From Actinomycetota bacterium (GTDB taxonomy: Bacteria > Actinomycetota > Acidimicrobiia > Acidimicrobiales > Ilumatobacteraceae), in assembly GCA_009702755.1 (NCBI GenBank), contig WLHL01000001.1:1-64000 (forward strand): DNA of 64,000 nucleotides. The letters run 5' to 3'. Shown in pieces: positions 48,885 through 56,588 of this stretch; the first letter of the stretch is position 1; every line of letters starts with the position of its first letter. The position numbers and the translations under genes were made by a program. The notes below the pieces were generated by a model. That model made no database searches, was not told the DNA's origin, and was given only the letters and a program-made list of their open reading frames with translations.

Positions 48885-50999
48885 ATGACCCAACAGCATC
48901 CCGAGATGGCAGAAGAGCAGGCCTACATCGTTTTCGCGTATGAATGTCTCGAAGCCAGCAAAACCGGAGCGATGAAAATCCGTGAGCTCACGTCGTCAGG
49001 TCCTGGTGGCACATTTCAAGCGCGGCTTGAGCGCAACGTATTTGACGAAAACCTGGTGCACCGTCTTGAGCAATTAGAGCTCGGTGATGCAGCTTTAGTT
49101 TTTGGCCGTATTGATCGCACAGCAGATGAAGGCGATGAGATTGAAGCGTTCCACATCGGACGTCTTGCTGTTGCAGATGCAAACCGTGAACCAGTTGTTG
49201 TCGACTGGCGTGCACCTGTTGCAGAGCCGTTCTATCGGGCAACCGGTCGTGAGCCGATGGGGTTGTTGCGTCGTCGTCACTTCGTTGTTGAGTCCGCACG
49301 TCTCTTGGCGTTAGAAGACGAACTCTTTGGTGAAGGTCATCTTGGCATTGGCCATGATGAAGGCTTAGGCGGCGAAGATCCTCGTCAAGGTTTGCGCGGA
49401 TACAGCACATTGCTCACTGCACTGGGCAAGAGCCGTACTGGTCAACTCGGCGACATCGTTGCGACCATTCAGTCTGAACAAGACGAAATCATTCGTTCAC
49501 CGCAAGGTGGAGTGTTGGTGGTGCAGGGTGGTCCGGGTACGGGCAAGACAGTTGTTGCGCTACACCGCGCCGCGTACTTGCTGTACACACATCGTTTCCC
49601 TCTCGAAGATCAAGGCGTGTTGGTCATTGGCCCAAACCGCATCTTCCTGCGCTACATCGAACGTGTGTTGCCTTCCTTGGGTGAAGCTGGTGTTGAACAA
49701 GTGATCTTGGCGGACCTCATTCCCGATGCAACTTTCGGTGGTCGTGAATCATCAGATATTGCACGTGTGAAGGGCCAAAAGAAGATTGCTCGCGTCATCG
49801 ACAAAGCAATCACTGATCGTGAGCGTCCATTGCGTGAAGACGTGGTGCTTCCCTATGGCACCGGATACGCACGATTGCGCGTTGAAGAGTCGGTCAACAT
49901 TGTGAAGGCTGCGCGTCGTCGTTTCCATCGCCATAACGCAGGGCGTCGTTTCGTCGAGAACGAAGTGTGGTCGGCGATGGCTGCCACCGTTCGTAGCGGT
50001 GCGGAAGCCGAAGATGTACGCGAATCATTGCGCGAACTGCCAGAAATGCGCGCTGTGTTCGAGCGCATGTGGCCGTTGTTGACACCCACACAATTACTGC
50101 ATGATTTGTTTGGCTCAAAGGCACTTCTCAAACTTGCGGCCCAGGGCATTCTTCCTGAATCTGAATATCTATTGTTGCATCGCGAACGTTCAGAATCAGT
50201 CGCCGATGTTCGTTGGACAACTGCTGATGCTGCATTGCTCGATGAGGCCCGTCACTTGTTAGGGCCCAAGCCTCGCCGGAACGGCAAGATCGATGATGCT
50301 GATGAGATTCGTACGTATGGCCACATCGTGGTCGACGAAGTGCAAGACCTCACACCAATGCAATTGCGTATGGTCACCCGCCGCTCACTCAGTGGTTCAA
50401 TGACTGTGGTGGGCGACATCGCTCAGGCAACGGGGCCATTGGCTGCCAATGACTGGAACGATGTGTTGGAACATCTTCCAACAAAGAAAGACCCCCGCGT
50501 TGTGGGTCTCTCTGTTGGCTATCGCATCCCTGCGCAGATTATGGAACTTGCCGACAAAGTGATGTTGGCGGCAACACCCGGATTGCGTGCACCACGCAGT
50601 GTGCGTGAAGGTGATGAAGGCCCCGCAATCATTCCTGTTGCAGCCGGGGCATCGCTTGTTGACGCTGTTGTCGCATGCGCTGCTGATGTCACTGCTCGTG
50701 GTGGCGGTCGTGCAGCAATCATTTGTGCAGAAGATTCCATCGAGGAAATCTCCAACGCTTTGAACACAGCTGGTATCAAACATGGTCTGGCACGTGCTGC
50801 GGGATTAGATCAAGACTTGTCCATCGTTCCTGCCACCATGGCAAAAGGCTTAGAACTTGACGATGTGATTGTGGTGGAGCCTGCAGCAGTTGTCGCAGAA
50901 GACCCGCAAGGTCTGCGTTTGCTGTACGTGACGCTCACGCGCTCAACACGCAGCTTGTCAATCGTGCACCAGCAGCCATTGCCGAATGCAATGCTGTAA
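48885..50999 (+). CDS. helD: HelD-type RNA polymerase recycling ATPase
   Basis: 704 residues from the ATG at 48885. The N-terminal coiled-coil arm region (AEEQAYIVFAYECLEASKTG) leads into VVVDWRAPVAEPFYRATGREPMGLLRRRHF, a hallmark of HelD/UvrD-like ATPases. Walker A is VQGGPGTGKTVVALHRAAYLLY (GGPGTGKT at 215-222), motif II is VVDEVQDLTPMQLRMV, and the C-terminal ATPase motifs are ATMAKGLELDDVIVVEP and RLLYVTLTRSTRSLSIV. HelD proteins remove stalled RNA polymerase from DNA, and in actinobacteria some (HelR) confer rifampicin tolerance. A general UvrD-like helicase is the alternative. I saw no rifampicin-associated element upstream. Confidence 0.88.
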   Translation: MTQQHPEMAEEQAYIVFAYECLEASKTGAMKIRELTSSGPGGTFQARLERNVFDENLVHRLEQLELGDAALVFGRIDRTADEGDEIEAFHIGRLAVADANREPVVVDWRAPVAEPFYRATGREPMGLLRRRHFVVESARLLALEDELFGEGHLGIGHDEGLGGEDPRQGLRGYSTLLTALGKSRTGQLGDIVATIQSEQDEIIRSPQGGVLVVQGGPGTGKTVVALHRAAYLLYTHRFPLEDQGVLVIGPNRIFLRYIERVLPSLGEAGVEQVILADLIPDATFGGRESSDIARVKGQKKIARVIDKAITDRERPLREDVVLPYGTGYARLRVEESVNIVKAARRRFHRHNAGRRFVENEVWSAMAATVRSGAEAEDVRESLRELPEMRAVFERMWPLLTPTQLLHDLFGSKALLKLAAQGILPESEYLLLHRERSESVADVRWTTADAALLDEARHLLGPKPRRNGKIDDADEIRTYGHIVVDEVQDLTPMQLRMVTRRSLSGSMTVVGDIAQATGPLAANDWNDVLEHLPTKKDPRVVGLSVGYRIPAQIMELADKVMLAATPGLRAPRSVREGDEGPAIIPVAAGASLVDAVVACAADVTARGGGRAAIICAEDSIEEISNALNTAGIKHGLARAAGLDQDLSIVPATMAKGLELDDVIVVEPAAVVAEDPQGLRLLYVTLTRSTRSLSIVHQQPLPNAML

Positions 51000-51004
51000 C
51001 TCAG

Positions 51005-51337
51005 TTATTCAGCACAGCTTTCATAAGCGTTACTGAAGATGGGGAATTCGTCAGCACCAGCGCCATCTCTGATCTCAGTTTCGATTGCCGTGAATCGTTC
51101 GAATGAAACCTGATCGGCGATGTAGTCAAAGACACATTGACACGTTGTGGTGTCTCCGCCGTTAGCGACACAACTGTTGACAAAAGTTGTTTGAACCTCA
51201 GAGGGGTATTCAGAACTGTAGAAACCCGCATCGGCTTCGGGGACAATGGTTTCCGAGACGGTGCTGGCAGAACTTCCGCACCCAGCAAACAAAATGATTG
51301 CTCCGACAAGAGCTGACCGAACCAGAAACTTCTTCAT
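51005..51337 (-). CDS. Small lipoprotein with C-terminal Cys motif
   Basis: 110 residues. The lipobox is AIILFAGCGSS. After a Ser/Thr linker comes a compact domain with four Cys (FVNSCVANGGDTTTCQCVFDYIADQVSFERF and a final YESCAE), probably two disulfides. This Cys-x-Cys helical domain is common in actinobacterial lipoproteins of unknown role. It converges on helD with a 5-bp gap and no visible terminator. Confidence 0.72.
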   Translation of the reverse strand: MKKFLVRSALVGAIILFAGCGSSASTVSETIVPEADAGFYSSEYPSEVQTTFVNSCVANGGDTTTCQCVFDYIADQVSFERFTAIETEIRDGAGADEFPIFSNAYESCAE

Positions 51338-51360
51338 TGCAGAAGTATGGCAGGTGCTAA

Positions 51361-51783
51361 CTACTGCAGAAGTGTGGGGGCTGATTCCATGATCAGCGCG
51401 AGGTACCGCACGGCTTTGTCGGCGTCAGCGGGGCGAGTGCGCTTCACAGAAACGTTCACGAAGTTCACAATCTTGCTGACATCTTCCACAAGGTCAACGC
51501 CGGATTCTTGAAGCTGTGGCTCCAGCACCTTCCAGATCGCATTTGTTTCAGCCACTGCGCGATTCTTCGTCGCGCTGTCTTTGTCGACAATTGCTTGGCC
51601 AAGTCCCTGAATAACAGTCCCGAGTTGCTCTAAGAGTTCCAGCGATGTTCCCGACGGTGTGGGGATTGTCGTTGATGTTGTAACACCGGGAAGTGTGGTG
51701 GTCGTGGTGAGAATCTGCGTCGAGCATGAGCTCACAGAAACAGCAAGAAGACCAATTGTCAGAAGGCGGGCTGAGTTCTTCAT
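51361..51783 (-). CDS. Putative lipoprotein
   Basis: 140 residues with lipobox LAVSVSSC, then a Thr-rich linker (TTTTTLPGVTTSTTIPTPSG) and a helical domain (LELLEQLGTVIQGLGQAIVDKDSATKNRAVAETNAIWKVLEPQLQ). A CGGAG precedes the ATG. No function can be assigned. It lies 26 bp after the DtxR-type regulator on the same strand and might be co-transcribed with it. Confidence 0.68.
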   Translation of the reverse strand: MKNSARLLTIGLLAVSVSSCSTQILTTTTTLPGVTTSTTIPTPSGTSLELLEQLGTVIQGLGQAIVDKDSATKNRAVAETNAIWKVLEPQLQESGVDLVEDVSKIVNFVNVSVKRTRPADADKAVRYLALIMESAPTLLQ

Positions 51784-51809
51784 CGTGGGGCTCCGATGTG
51801 TTGTGAGAG

Positions 51810-52472
51810 TTAGACAGTGACGAGGATTCGCTCGGTGGCGAACTTTTCGACAGTGATGTCTGTGCCATGAACGGTAACGGTCATGTCGCCTGCTGCGGTT
51901 GTGGCGCCGATTACACCACTCATACCAGGCATGAGGTTTGTCTTCTCGAGAAACTCAAGCATTCCCGGGGAAAACTCAAGTTCTTCAGGAATGCGCGACA
52001 CGATGAAGTGCTGTCCTTCGGTGAGGCTCTTCAATTTCGTGGCAACGGGGGGAACATACCCAGACCCAGGGATGGGATTGCCGTGTGGGCAAGTAGTGGG
52101 GTTGCCCAACTTGATACGCATGGCGTCTTCGACGGCATCGGACATCACGTGTTCCCAACGACCCGCTTCACGGTGTGCCAAGGCCCACGACAGACCCAAG
52201 ATGTCGGTCATGAAACGTTCTGCAAGACGATGACGGCGAACCACACGTTGCGCAAGTACTTCACCATCGTCGGTGAGAGTGATGTGCCCGTCGTTCACGA
52301 CAATGAGGCCTTCTTCGAGAAGACGCTTGATCATTTCTGATACGGAAGGCCGCGACACACGGAGGCGGTCAGCGATACGCGCTTGAATAACTTCGAGATT
52401 GTCCTCGCGTAATTCGAAGATGCATTCGCAATACTCCTCAAACGCTGGGTGGTGCTCTCCGGGATTCGGCAT
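51810..52472 (-). CDS. DtxR/MntR family metal-dependent repressor
   Basis: 220 residues. The winged helix is NLEVIQARIADRLRVSRPSVSEMIKRLLEEGLI. The dimerisation and metal domain has VRRHRLAERFMTDILGLSWALAHREAGRWEHVMSDAVEDAM, and the C-terminal third is an SH3/FeoA-like domain (GMSGVIGATTAAGDMTVTVHGTDITV). Candidate ligands are Glu13 and Glu16 (the Asp8/Glu11 positions of MntR), His81, Glu85, His100, Glu107 and His108. Gly104 occupies the position of the Cys102 ligand of DtxR or Glu99 of MntR. A Mn or Fe sensor controlling metal uptake is expected. TAGAAT ends 6 nt before the ATG. Confidence 0.9.
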   Translation of the reverse strand: MPNPGEHHPAFEEYCECIFELREDNLEVIQARIADRLRVSRPSVSEMIKRLLEEGLIVVNDGHITLTDDGEVLAQRVVRRHRLAERFMTDILGLSWALAHREAGRWEHVMSDAVEDAMRIKLGNPTTCPHGNPIPGSGYVPPVATKLKSLTEGQHFIVSRIPEELEFSPGMLEFLEKTNLMPGMSGVIGATTAAGDMTVTVHGTDITVEKFATERILVTV

Positions 52473-52478
52473 GGCGTA

Positions 52479-52484
52479 ATTCTA
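52479..52484 (-). promoter_or_regulatory. -10 box of the DtxR/MntR-type gene (leaderless type)
   Basis: TAGAAT on the minus strand ends 6 nt before the ATG at 52472 and overlaps the stop codon of the TetR gene. Confidence 0.45.
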
Positions 52485-53051
52485 ATGCTGACCGATGGAG
52501 CGCAATCCGCCCCATGCCATGACTGCGAGACTGCGGCCGAGAGAATCGGGCTGGAAGGGCTTGCCCGACTTAATGACCTGTCGACTCACAGCTTCCGCCA
52601 TACCCACAATGCCGATGGCAAAGGCGTAAAGGTCTTCTTGGGCAACGTTGACCGCAATGAACGGCGAGATGGCTCGAGCAGCGCCTTCTTCAAATTCGCT
52701 CACGATGTCTTCGAACTCATCATCAACTCGAGCGGAGCTTTCAAACAACAAAGCAAATGCATCGCGGTTCTTGTCGACCCACGTGAAGTAGGCGATCATG
52801 CCTTGCTCGACTTGCACACGTGGCTCACCCGAAGAAGAGATGGATGTAGTCACGCTCGAGAGAAGATCTTCGCCGACGTCTTTGAGCAGTTCGAGATAGA
52901 GAGCGCGCTTTGAATCGAAGTATTGGTACACGACGGGCTTTGTGATGTTGAGAGCATCAGCAATGCCGTTCATCGATGTCGCGTGATAACCGGCGGTGGA
53001 GAACGCCTTGAGTGCTACGTCGAGAATTTGACGACGACGATCTGTGGACAC
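52482..53051 (-). CDS. TetR family transcriptional regulator
   Basis: 189 residues starting GTG. The helix-turn-helix is RRRQILDVALKAFSTAGYHATSMNGIADALNITKPVVYQYFDSKRALYLELLKDVG, a standard TetR N-terminus. The ligand domain (VEQGMIAYFTWVDKNRDAFALLFESSARVDDEFEDIVSEFEEGAARAISPFIAVN) is typical of the general AcrR-like group, and the ligand is unknown. It starts 3 bp after the small membrane protein gene and is followed 9 bp later by the metal regulator. Confidence 0.92.
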   Translation of the reverse strand: MSTDRRRQILDVALKAFSTAGYHATSMNGIADALNITKPVVYQYFDSKRALYLELLKDVGEDLLSSVTTSISSSGEPRVQVEQGMIAYFTWVDKNRDAFALLFESSARVDDEFEDIVSEFEEGAARAISPFIAVNVAQEDLYAFAIGIVGMAEAVSRQVIKSGKPFQPDSLGRSLAVMAWGGLRSIGQH

Positions 53052-53054
53052 CGC

Positions 53055-53318
53055 TTAGAGACCGTTCTCAATGTCTTCGCGCTCAGCAGCCTTCACTGCA
53101 TGACCAATCACGATGGATGGTGCGAGGAGAATGGAACCAATAATGAGACACACAATCACGAACGTGACGAGTGGTCCCTTGAAGCCGAAGGCATATGCCA
53201 TGACAAAACTGCTGATGGCGAGTGCATAGAAGAGATAGCCGATGCGGTTAGCCAACAAGTTGAGGTGGGCGACTCGTTCGCGTCGCGCTCTCACAGGGTC
53301 ATGCTGAGGGCTATTCAT
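53055..53318 (-). CDS. Small two-helix membrane protein
   Basis: 87 residues. A basic N-terminus (NSPQHDPVRARRERVAHLNLLANRIGY) is followed by two membrane segments (LFYALAISSFVMAYAFGF and FVIVCLIIGSILLAPSIVIGHAV) and an acidic end. I do not recognise a named family. TACCCT ends 7 nt before the ATG. It is transcribed toward the TetR gene, 3 bp away, so the regulator may control or sense something connected to this protein. Confidence 0.75.
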   Translation of the reverse strand: MNSPQHDPVRARRERVAHLNLLANRIGYLFYALAISSFVMAYAFGFKGPLVTFVIVCLIIGSILLAPSIVIGHAVKAAEREDIENGL

Positions 53319-53325
53319 CTCCTAA

Positions 53326-53331
53326 AGGGTA
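53326..53331 (-). promoter_or_regulatory. -10 box of the small membrane protein/tetR unit (leaderless type)
   Basis: TACCCT on the minus strand ends 7 nt before the ATG at 53318. The GGAG abutting the ATG is too close to act as an ordinary ribosome binding site. Confidence 0.4.
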
Positions 53332-53359
53332 GGCGAATGCCTCGAGATTCAACCAGCGG

Positions 53360-54277
53360 TTACAGATTCGTGGGCAGCAATCGTGTGAGATAGCCAAAGA
53401 ACAGGAACAAAGTCGGCAAAAACACAACAGCAGCCACGGGGTAGACAATGACCGCGCGCCATTTCTTTCCGGCCCACCAGCGGGCAATGCCAGCAATCGC
53501 AATCAGTAGGAATGCAAACAGAATCACCATCGGCCATGCAGATGGATCATGGAACCAGCCTTCAGAGAGAACAACTTCTGGCTCATCTGTTTCGGCGACG
53601 AACACAGTGGGCTTTTGCGGAGCAATCTCTTTCACAAGCTCGGCTGAAATGATCATGCGATTTTCTGATGTCCACTTTGGATGGCATGTGACAAGAGTGA
53701 GAATGGCGCGAGCGGGATCGACGGTGCGAATCACATCGACATCAGTTGCTTGCACAATGGTGGGCGGGCCTGTCACGAGATACACGAATTCACCGCGTGA
53801 TGTCTGCAACACGATGCGGTCGCCTTCAACAAGTTCGTTGACGCGTCCAAACGGTGCACCGAAGGTTGTGCGATGTCCTGCAAGAGACACGTTGCCCAAT
53901 TGGCCGGGGAGCGGTGAGCCAGCAAAGAGCCCTGGACCTTTTTCCAGTTCTTTGTATCCCACGCCAGCAACGACGAACTTGTCGACGTTGATTTTGTCGA
54001 TGACGATCTGGGCAACAACGTCGCCTTTTGCAGGGGCAGGGGGAAGTGTCGTGGTGGTCGGCGCATCTGTTGATGACGCAGCAATTGTGGTCTTGGTGAC
54101 GAATTGCGATTTGAGTTTGTTCTGTGCCTGGCGTTCAGCAAGGCCCGTACCCCACAACTGATACGCCACAAAGAGAAGAAGGAGAACGCCAGCGGAAATG
54201 AGGGTCTTGCCCACGAGGTCAAGACCGGAATTGATGCGCTGCTGGCGCTTCAGTGCCTTGATATCCGTGGAATCCAT
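53360..54277 (-). CDS. srtE: Class E-type sortase with C-terminal membrane segments
   Basis: 305 residues. An N-terminal membrane helix (LISAGVLLLLFVAYQLW) and a Thr/Pro linker precede the sortase barrel. The catalytic residues are His135 in NVSLAGHRTTFGAPF, Cys198 in LTLVTCHPKWTSENRMI and Arg207. The His-Arg-Thr-Thr-x-Gly form and the actinobacterial host favour class E. After the barrel the sequence continues with two further hydrophobic segments (WPMVILFAFLLIAIAGIARWW and VIVYPVAAVVFLPTLFLFFGY), not usual in class E. No substrate with an LAxTG or LPxTG motif was found in this window. Confidence 0.9.
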   Translation of the reverse strand: MDSTDIKALKRQQRINSGLDLVGKTLISAGVLLLLFVAYQLWGTGLAERQAQNKLKSQFVTKTTIAASSTDAPTTTTLPPAPAKGDVVAQIVIDKINVDKFVVAGVGYKELEKGPGLFAGSPLPGQLGNVSLAGHRTTFGAPFGRVNELVEGDRIVLQTSRGEFVYLVTGPPTIVQATDVDVIRTVDPARAILTLVTCHPKWTSENRMIISAELVKEIAPQKPTVFVAETDEPEVVLSEGWFHDPSAWPMVILFAFLLIAIAGIARWWAGKKWRAVIVYPVAAVVFLPTLFLFFGYLTRLLPTNL

Positions 54278-54324
54278 ACAGAACTGACCCTACTGGCGCG
54301 TTGTTGTCTCGCTCTGGTGTTCAC

Positions 54325-54330
54325 TAGCGT
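54325..54330 (+). promoter_or_regulatory. Candidate -10 box of the ccm operon
   Basis: TAGCGT ends 9 nt before the ccmA ATG, giving a 2-3 nt leader at most. On the other strand TAGGGT (54287-54292) lies 9 nt before the sortase ATG, so two divergent promoters share this 62-bp gap. Confidence 0.35.
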
Positions 54331-54339
54331 GGCGGGCGC

Positions 54340-54975
54340 ATGGAAACCGTCATTGAACTCAAAGGAGTAGTGGCGGTGCTGGGTTCTTTCCCTGCGCTGG
54401 CGGGCGTGAGCCTCAGTGTGCAGCGCGGCGAAATTCTTTTGCTGCAAGGGCCAAACGGCGCGGGCAAAACCTCACTGTTGCGTGTGTGCGCAGGCTTGAT
54501 GCCCATCGAGCGCGGCACGGGGAGCATCTTGGGTATCGACCTTGCGACGAATAGACAGGACATTCGTACGCGTGTCGGTTTGCTGGGTCACACGAATGGT
54601 TTGTATCTCGATCTCACAGTCGAGCAGAACATTCAGTTCTGGGCATCGACGGTTGGCGCTTCACAAGAAGAAGTCGCAAACGCTATGAGCACCATGCGCG
54701 TTGATGGTCGTTTAGCGAAAGTGAAAGCAGGGCAGTTGTCGGCCGGGCAACGTCGTCGTACGGCATTGGCCAGTCTCATAGTGCGTCGCGCAGAGATTTG
54801 GTTGCTCGATGAGCCACACGCGGGGCTCGATGCTGCGGGTCGCGATGAACTTGATGCGTTGTTGCGCAATGCGGTTGCAGCAGGCGCAACAGTGGTGTTG
54901 GCAAGTCATGAAAGTGAACGCGCTGCAGGTTTGGCAACGCGCACTGTGACTGTTGATGGCGGTGGTGCGCGATGA
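54340..54975 (+). CDS. ccmA: Heme exporter ATP-binding protein CcmA
   Basis: 211 residues. Walker A is GPNGAGKT (37-44), the signature is LSAGQRRRTALASLI (the LSAGQ form usual in CcmA), and Walker B is IWLLDEPHAGLDAAGRDELDALL. It powers release of heme from CcmE through the CcmABCD complex in System I cytochrome c maturation. It is the first gene of a nine-gene operon with overlapping coding regions and shares 4 bp with ccmB. Confidence 0.93.
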   Translation: METVIELKGVVAVLGSFPALAGVSLSVQRGEILLLQGPNGAGKTSLLRVCAGLMPIERGTGSILGIDLATNRQDIRTRVGLLGHTNGLYLDLTVEQNIQFWASTVGASQEEVANAMSTMRVDGRLAKVKAGQLSAGQRRRTALASLIVRRAEIWLLDEPHAGLDAAGRDELDALLRNAVAAGATVVLASHESERAAGLATRTVTVDGGGAR

Positions 54976-55667
54976 GTACGTTCGAACAACGTCGTCGTGT
55001 GGCATTTGCTGTTGCGCGCAAAGATCTCACCATTGAATGGAACAGTCGCATTCTTGTGAATCAAGTGGCACCGTTCGCCGCCATCATCATGGTGTTGTTT
55101 GCGTTCGCCCTCGACAACGAAGGCATCTTGCAACGCGTGGCACCGGGTCTCGTGTGGTTGGCAACGTTGTTCTCGATGTTGGTTGTCATTCAACGCACAT
55201 TTGCAGTTGAGTCGGCTGATGGTGCACTTGATGCATTGCGCGTCGCAGGTGTTGACCCGTCGGCGATCTTCATCGGCAAGTCATTGGCGCTCATGGTGCA
55301 GTTGTTTGCGCTCGAGTTGTTGCTCGTGGGCACAGCAGTTGTGCTCTACGGGGTGGAAATGAGCCTTGTGGGGTTCGCCGAGGCGATTGTCACACTGCTC
55401 ACTGCCACGGTCGGACTTGCCTGCGTGGGCACCTTGTATGGCGGACTCGCCGCTGGTGCACGAGGACGAGAGACCCTGTTGCCACTTTTGTTGTTGCCGG
55501 TGGTTGCCCCTGTCCTTATTGGGGCAACGCGCGCCACCGAGGCTGCTTTTGGCAGTGGCGGCGCCCAGGTGTCAGAGGGCTGGCCCTGGATTCTGCTGCT
55601 GGCGGTCTTTGCTGTGATCTTCGCCGTGGTGGGTTCTGTGGCATTTGGCCCTCTCGTCGACGAGTAG
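54972..55667 (+). CDS. ccmB: Heme exporter membrane protein CcmB
   Basis: 231 residues with six membrane segments. VARKDLTIEWNSRILVNQVAPFAAIIMVLFAFAL at the N-terminus and GTLYGGLAAGARGRETLLPLLLLPVVAPVLIGATRAT in the second half are CcmB motifs. It forms the permease of the CcmAB unit with CcmC. Its ATG overlaps the ccmA stop. Confidence 0.93.
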   Translation: MSTFEQRRRVAFAVARKDLTIEWNSRILVNQVAPFAAIIMVLFAFALDNEGILQRVAPGLVWLATLFSMLVVIQRTFAVESADGALDALRVAGVDPSAIFIGKSLALMVQLFALELLLVGTAVVLYGVEMSLVGFAEAIVTLLTATVGLACVGTLYGGLAAGARGRETLLPLLLLPVVAPVLIGATRATEAAFGSGGAQVSEGWPWILLLAVFAVIFAVVGSVAFGPLVDE

Positions 55668-55707
55668 CCGATTTCCCTCGGGGGGTTTGGCAGGTAAGAC
55701 TTGGGGC

Positions 55708-56454
55708 GTGAATTCTGCTGTTGCCTCCCCACGCGGAACCGGAACTCGAAACACCCGCATTCTCGGGATCCTCACAATTGCCTCGATGGCATTTCTTGCT
55801 CTCTTGGGTCTCGTTTTTTCCGCTGAAGACAGAGACCAGGGCAGCTCCGTTCGCATTATGTACGTGCACGTGCCGTCTATCTGGGTGGCCTACATCGCCT
55901 TCGGAATGACAGCTGCGTGTTCCGCGATTTATCTCTCATCGCGCAACCGTTCTCTCATTTGGGATCGCTTCGCTGGCGCAGCAGGCGAGATTGGCGTTCT
56001 CTTCGTTGCGGTTTCTTTGGTGACCGGCAGTTTGTGGGGCCGCCTGAGTTGGGGCACCTACTGGGTATGGGATGCACGACTTACCAGTACCGCGTTCCTC
56101 TTTATTACCTATCTCGGTTACTTGGCTGTGCGCCGTTTAGGTGGCACACATCGCCAGCGCGCGCGTCGTTCTGCCGTTCTTGCACTCCTCGCGATTCTTG
56201 AAATTCCGCTCGTGCACTTCAGCGTGCGTTTGTGGCGCTCGTTGCATCAAGAAGCCACTGTTGCAACGGGTGGCACCGATGTGCACATGGACGGCCTGAT
56301 GCTGTTCTCGCTCTTCTTCGGTTTGATTTCGTTCACCTTGCTGTTCTTATGGCTTGTGATTCATCGTCAGCGCTCTTTGGCGTTGGAAGATGCAATGGAG
56401 AATCGTGGTCTTGATGCAGCAATCGAAGCGCGACGTGAAGAGGCAGTGAGCTAA
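55708..56454 (+). CDS. ccmC: Heme-handling protein CcmC
   Basis: 248 residues from the GTG at 55708; the ORF-track ATG at 55645 lies inside ccmB. TAAGAC ends 7 nt before the GTG, so an internal promoter is possible. The heme-handling WWD-type segment is GSLWGRLSWGTYWVWDARLTSTAFLFITYLGYLAVRRLGG, and conserved His residues occur in MYVHVPSIWVAYIAF and RLWRSLHQEATV. It attaches heme to CcmE on the outer face of the membrane. It overlaps ccmD by 1 bp. Confidence 0.93.
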   Translation: MNSAVASPRGTGTRNTRILGILTIASMAFLALLGLVFSAEDRDQGSSVRIMYVHVPSIWVAYIAFGMTAACSAIYLSSRNRSLIWDRFAGAAGEIGVLFVAVSLVTGSLWGRLSWGTYWVWDARLTSTAFLFITYLGYLAVRRLGGTHRQRARRSAVLALLAILEIPLVHFSVRLWRSLHQEATVATGGTDVHMDGLMLFSLFFGLISFTLLFLWLVIHRQRSLALEDAMENRGLDAAIEARREEAVS

Positions 56455-56588
56455 TGGAAGACGCAAGTTTCATCATCGGCAGTTGGGTTCTCACCTTCGT
56501 TGCAATCGGTGCGTATGCAGCTTTCGTGATTCGTCGCGGACGTGAGTTGTCTCGCAATGCAACATCCGAGGAAATGCCGTGGACCTGA
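56454..56588 (+). CDS. ccmD: CcmD-like small membrane protein (not in ORF track)
   Basis: A 44-residue reading frame, too short for the track: MEDASFIIGSWVLTFVAIGAYAAFVIRRGRELSRN, then a short tail. One membrane helix is followed by a basic segment with Arg-Arg-Gly-Arg, the CcmD layout. Its ATG shares one base with the ccmC stop (TAATG) and its end overlaps the ccmE GTG by 10 bp. CcmD is needed for release of holo-CcmE from CcmABC. Position between ccmC and ccmE is exactly as expected. Confidence 0.88.
   Translation: MEDASFIIGSWVLTFVAIGAYAAFVIRRGRELSRNATSEEMPWT

Noticed and set aside
55645-55707. Track start of ccmC at 55645
   Set aside because: It lies within the end of ccmB; CcmC-like sequence starts after the GTG at 55708.
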